Source of the DNA: Mesobacillus maritimus
GTDB taxonomy: Bacteria > Bacillota > Bacilli > Bacillales > Cytobacillaceae
NCBI RefSeq assembly: GCF_023715205.1
Contig: NZ_JAMBNR010000025.1
Coordinates: forward strand, 1 to 38,585
DNA: 38,585 bases
Direction: 5' to 3'
The translations under genes and the position numbers were made by a program. The stretch's first letter is position 1. Each line of letters begins with the position of its first letter. The notes under the pieces are model-generated. The model worked only from the letters and a program-made list of their open reading frames with translations. It was not told the origin of the DNA and did no database searches. This document shows positions 37,853 to 38,585 of this stretch, piece after piece.

Positions 37853-38218
37853 TTAGGGCTCATTTCTCAAACTTTGCTGCTTTTGACCAAAAATACGTCT
37901 GTATAGCTAGGTTTTTCGGAAAAGTGGCTAGATTTTATGTGAAAAGAGCTTGCAAACTAATTTTAAACATACGAAATGCTACCATATCGTTAAAATCGGC
38001 TTAAGGATTTTAACAACAATCTATATTAAATGTCCTTTTCTAACCTTGTGATATGTAAAAATAAAAATAGGGTGTTTAGGTTATTCAATTAGGGTAAGGA
38101 ACACTATTAAATTAGAAAGAAGTGCGCATATTAACCAATGGTAAATCTTTAGATTGTTGGATTTGTTTCAGTTAGATGAAATATAAGATGTGCAAATGAA
38201 AGAATTTATAAAAACTGT

Positions 38219-38247
38219 TTGACGAAGGCGGAAGGACGTGGTAACAT
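38219..38247 (+). promoter_or_regulatory. rRNA operon promoter P1
   Basis: TTGACG (38219-38224), a 17-nt spacer, TAACAT (38242-38247), with an A/T-rich tract just upstream (about 38195-38215) that could be an UP element. Confidence 0.7.
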
Positions 38248-38335
38248 ATTAACCAGTCGCGACAAAAGGTTGCGAGGGTAACGCTTTGTTGCCTGAACAA
38301 GTTGCTTTAACAACATAAATTAATTAAAAATGTTG

Positions 38336-38364
38336 TTGACATTGAAAATTGTTCGTGATATATT
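38336..38364 (+). promoter_or_regulatory. rRNA operon promoter P2
   Basis: TTGACA (38336-38341), a 17-nt spacer, TATATT (38359-38364). The predicted start near 38371 opens with a GTCGC-TTCG-GTGAC tetraloop hairpin. Confidence 0.88.
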
Positions 38365-38387
38365 AATAAAGTCGCTTCGGTGACGAC

Positions 38388-38504
38388 GAATTGTTCTTTG
38401 AAAACTAAACAAACAAGCGTCAACAAACAATAACAATCATGTTTCTTCTATTAATATAGAAGAACATGAGCCAACGTTTTATTTTATGAGCTTAACTCAT
38501 ACTC
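38388..38504 (+). other. 16S rRNA leader with boxA-like element and processing stem
   Basis: TGTTCTTTGAAAAC (about 38391-38404) is the boxA-like antitermination sequence found in bacillus rRNA leaders. Further on, 38437-38450 pairs with 38457-38469 as an imperfect hairpin, probably part of pre-16S processing. Confidence 0.65.
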
Positions 38505-38585
38505 TTTATTGGAGAGTTTGATCCTGGCTCAGGACGAACGCTGGCGGCGTGCCTAATACATGCAAGTCGAGCGAACCAATGGGAG
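38505..38585 (+). rRNA. rrs: 16S ribosomal RNA, 5' end only
   Basis: The 5' end of 16S rRNA, with the universal GAGTTTGATCCTGGCTCAG segment (about 38513-38531). The gene runs off the window end. This starts a second rRNA operon in the same direction as the one at the left edge. Confidence 0.97.

Noticed and set aside
37880-37915. Promoter at TTTGACC upstream of the rRNA promoters
   Set aside because: The only TATA-like hexamer after it is about 13 nt away, too close for a sigma-A promoter.

Overview
The window is low-GC Gram-positive DNA, most like a Bacillaceae chromosome. The signs are AGGAGG-type ribosome binding sites, sigma-A promoters, a CIRCE operator, a TTG-started groES, purine riboswitches and gene orders shared with Bacillus subtilis. 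It is not B. subtilis itself: several genes expected there are absent, and a maltose operon, a nucleoside ABC operon and a glcT-ptsG pair sit in positions I do not associate with that species. I cannot name the genus. The window runs from the 5S end of one rRNA operon to the 16S start of the next, with about 38 kb of mostly core genes between.

Region 1 (1-10350): 5S rRNA, a duplicated tRNA fragment, tRNA-fMet and tRNA-Asp; then tsaE-tsaB-rimI-tsaD (tRNA t6A modification and ribosomal protein acetylation), a DnaA-box-rich gap, a convergent ABC-F gene, moaC, rex, the membrane genes ydiK/ydiL, and groES-groEL. This follows the B. subtilis ydiB-to-groEL order, but thiL is missing before tsaE and tatAy/tatCy are missing between rex and ydiK.

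Region 2 (10351-26132) is accessory: an unrecognised 284-aa gene; a maltose/alpha-glucoside operon (RpiR regulator, PTS EIICB without IIA, family 4 phospho-glucosidase); a four-gene BMP-type nucleoside importer behind a guanine riboswitch and a PurR-box-like pair; a small STM3941-family membrane protein; an orphan EutH; and on the minus strand a MetE-like methyltransferase followed by an aromatic-acid-type MFS transporter.

Region 3 (26133-34521) is again B. subtilis-like: yeaC-yeaD-yebA (MoxR ATPase, DUF58, transglutaminase), then guaA and pbuG, each behind its own guanine-type riboswitch. Region 4 (34522-38585) holds glcT and ptsG with a RAT/terminator antitermination switch, then a gene-free stretch with tandem rRNA promoters and the start of 16S rRNA.

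Two themes link the parts. First, three guanine-class riboswitches within 17 kb tie nucleoside import, GMP synthesis and purine base import to one signal. Second, the glucose EIICBA at the right end carries a IIA domain that the maltose EIICB lacks and may share with it. The regulatory DNA (DnaA boxes, riboswitches, PurR-like, MET-box-like and cre-like sites) is more unusual than the genes.
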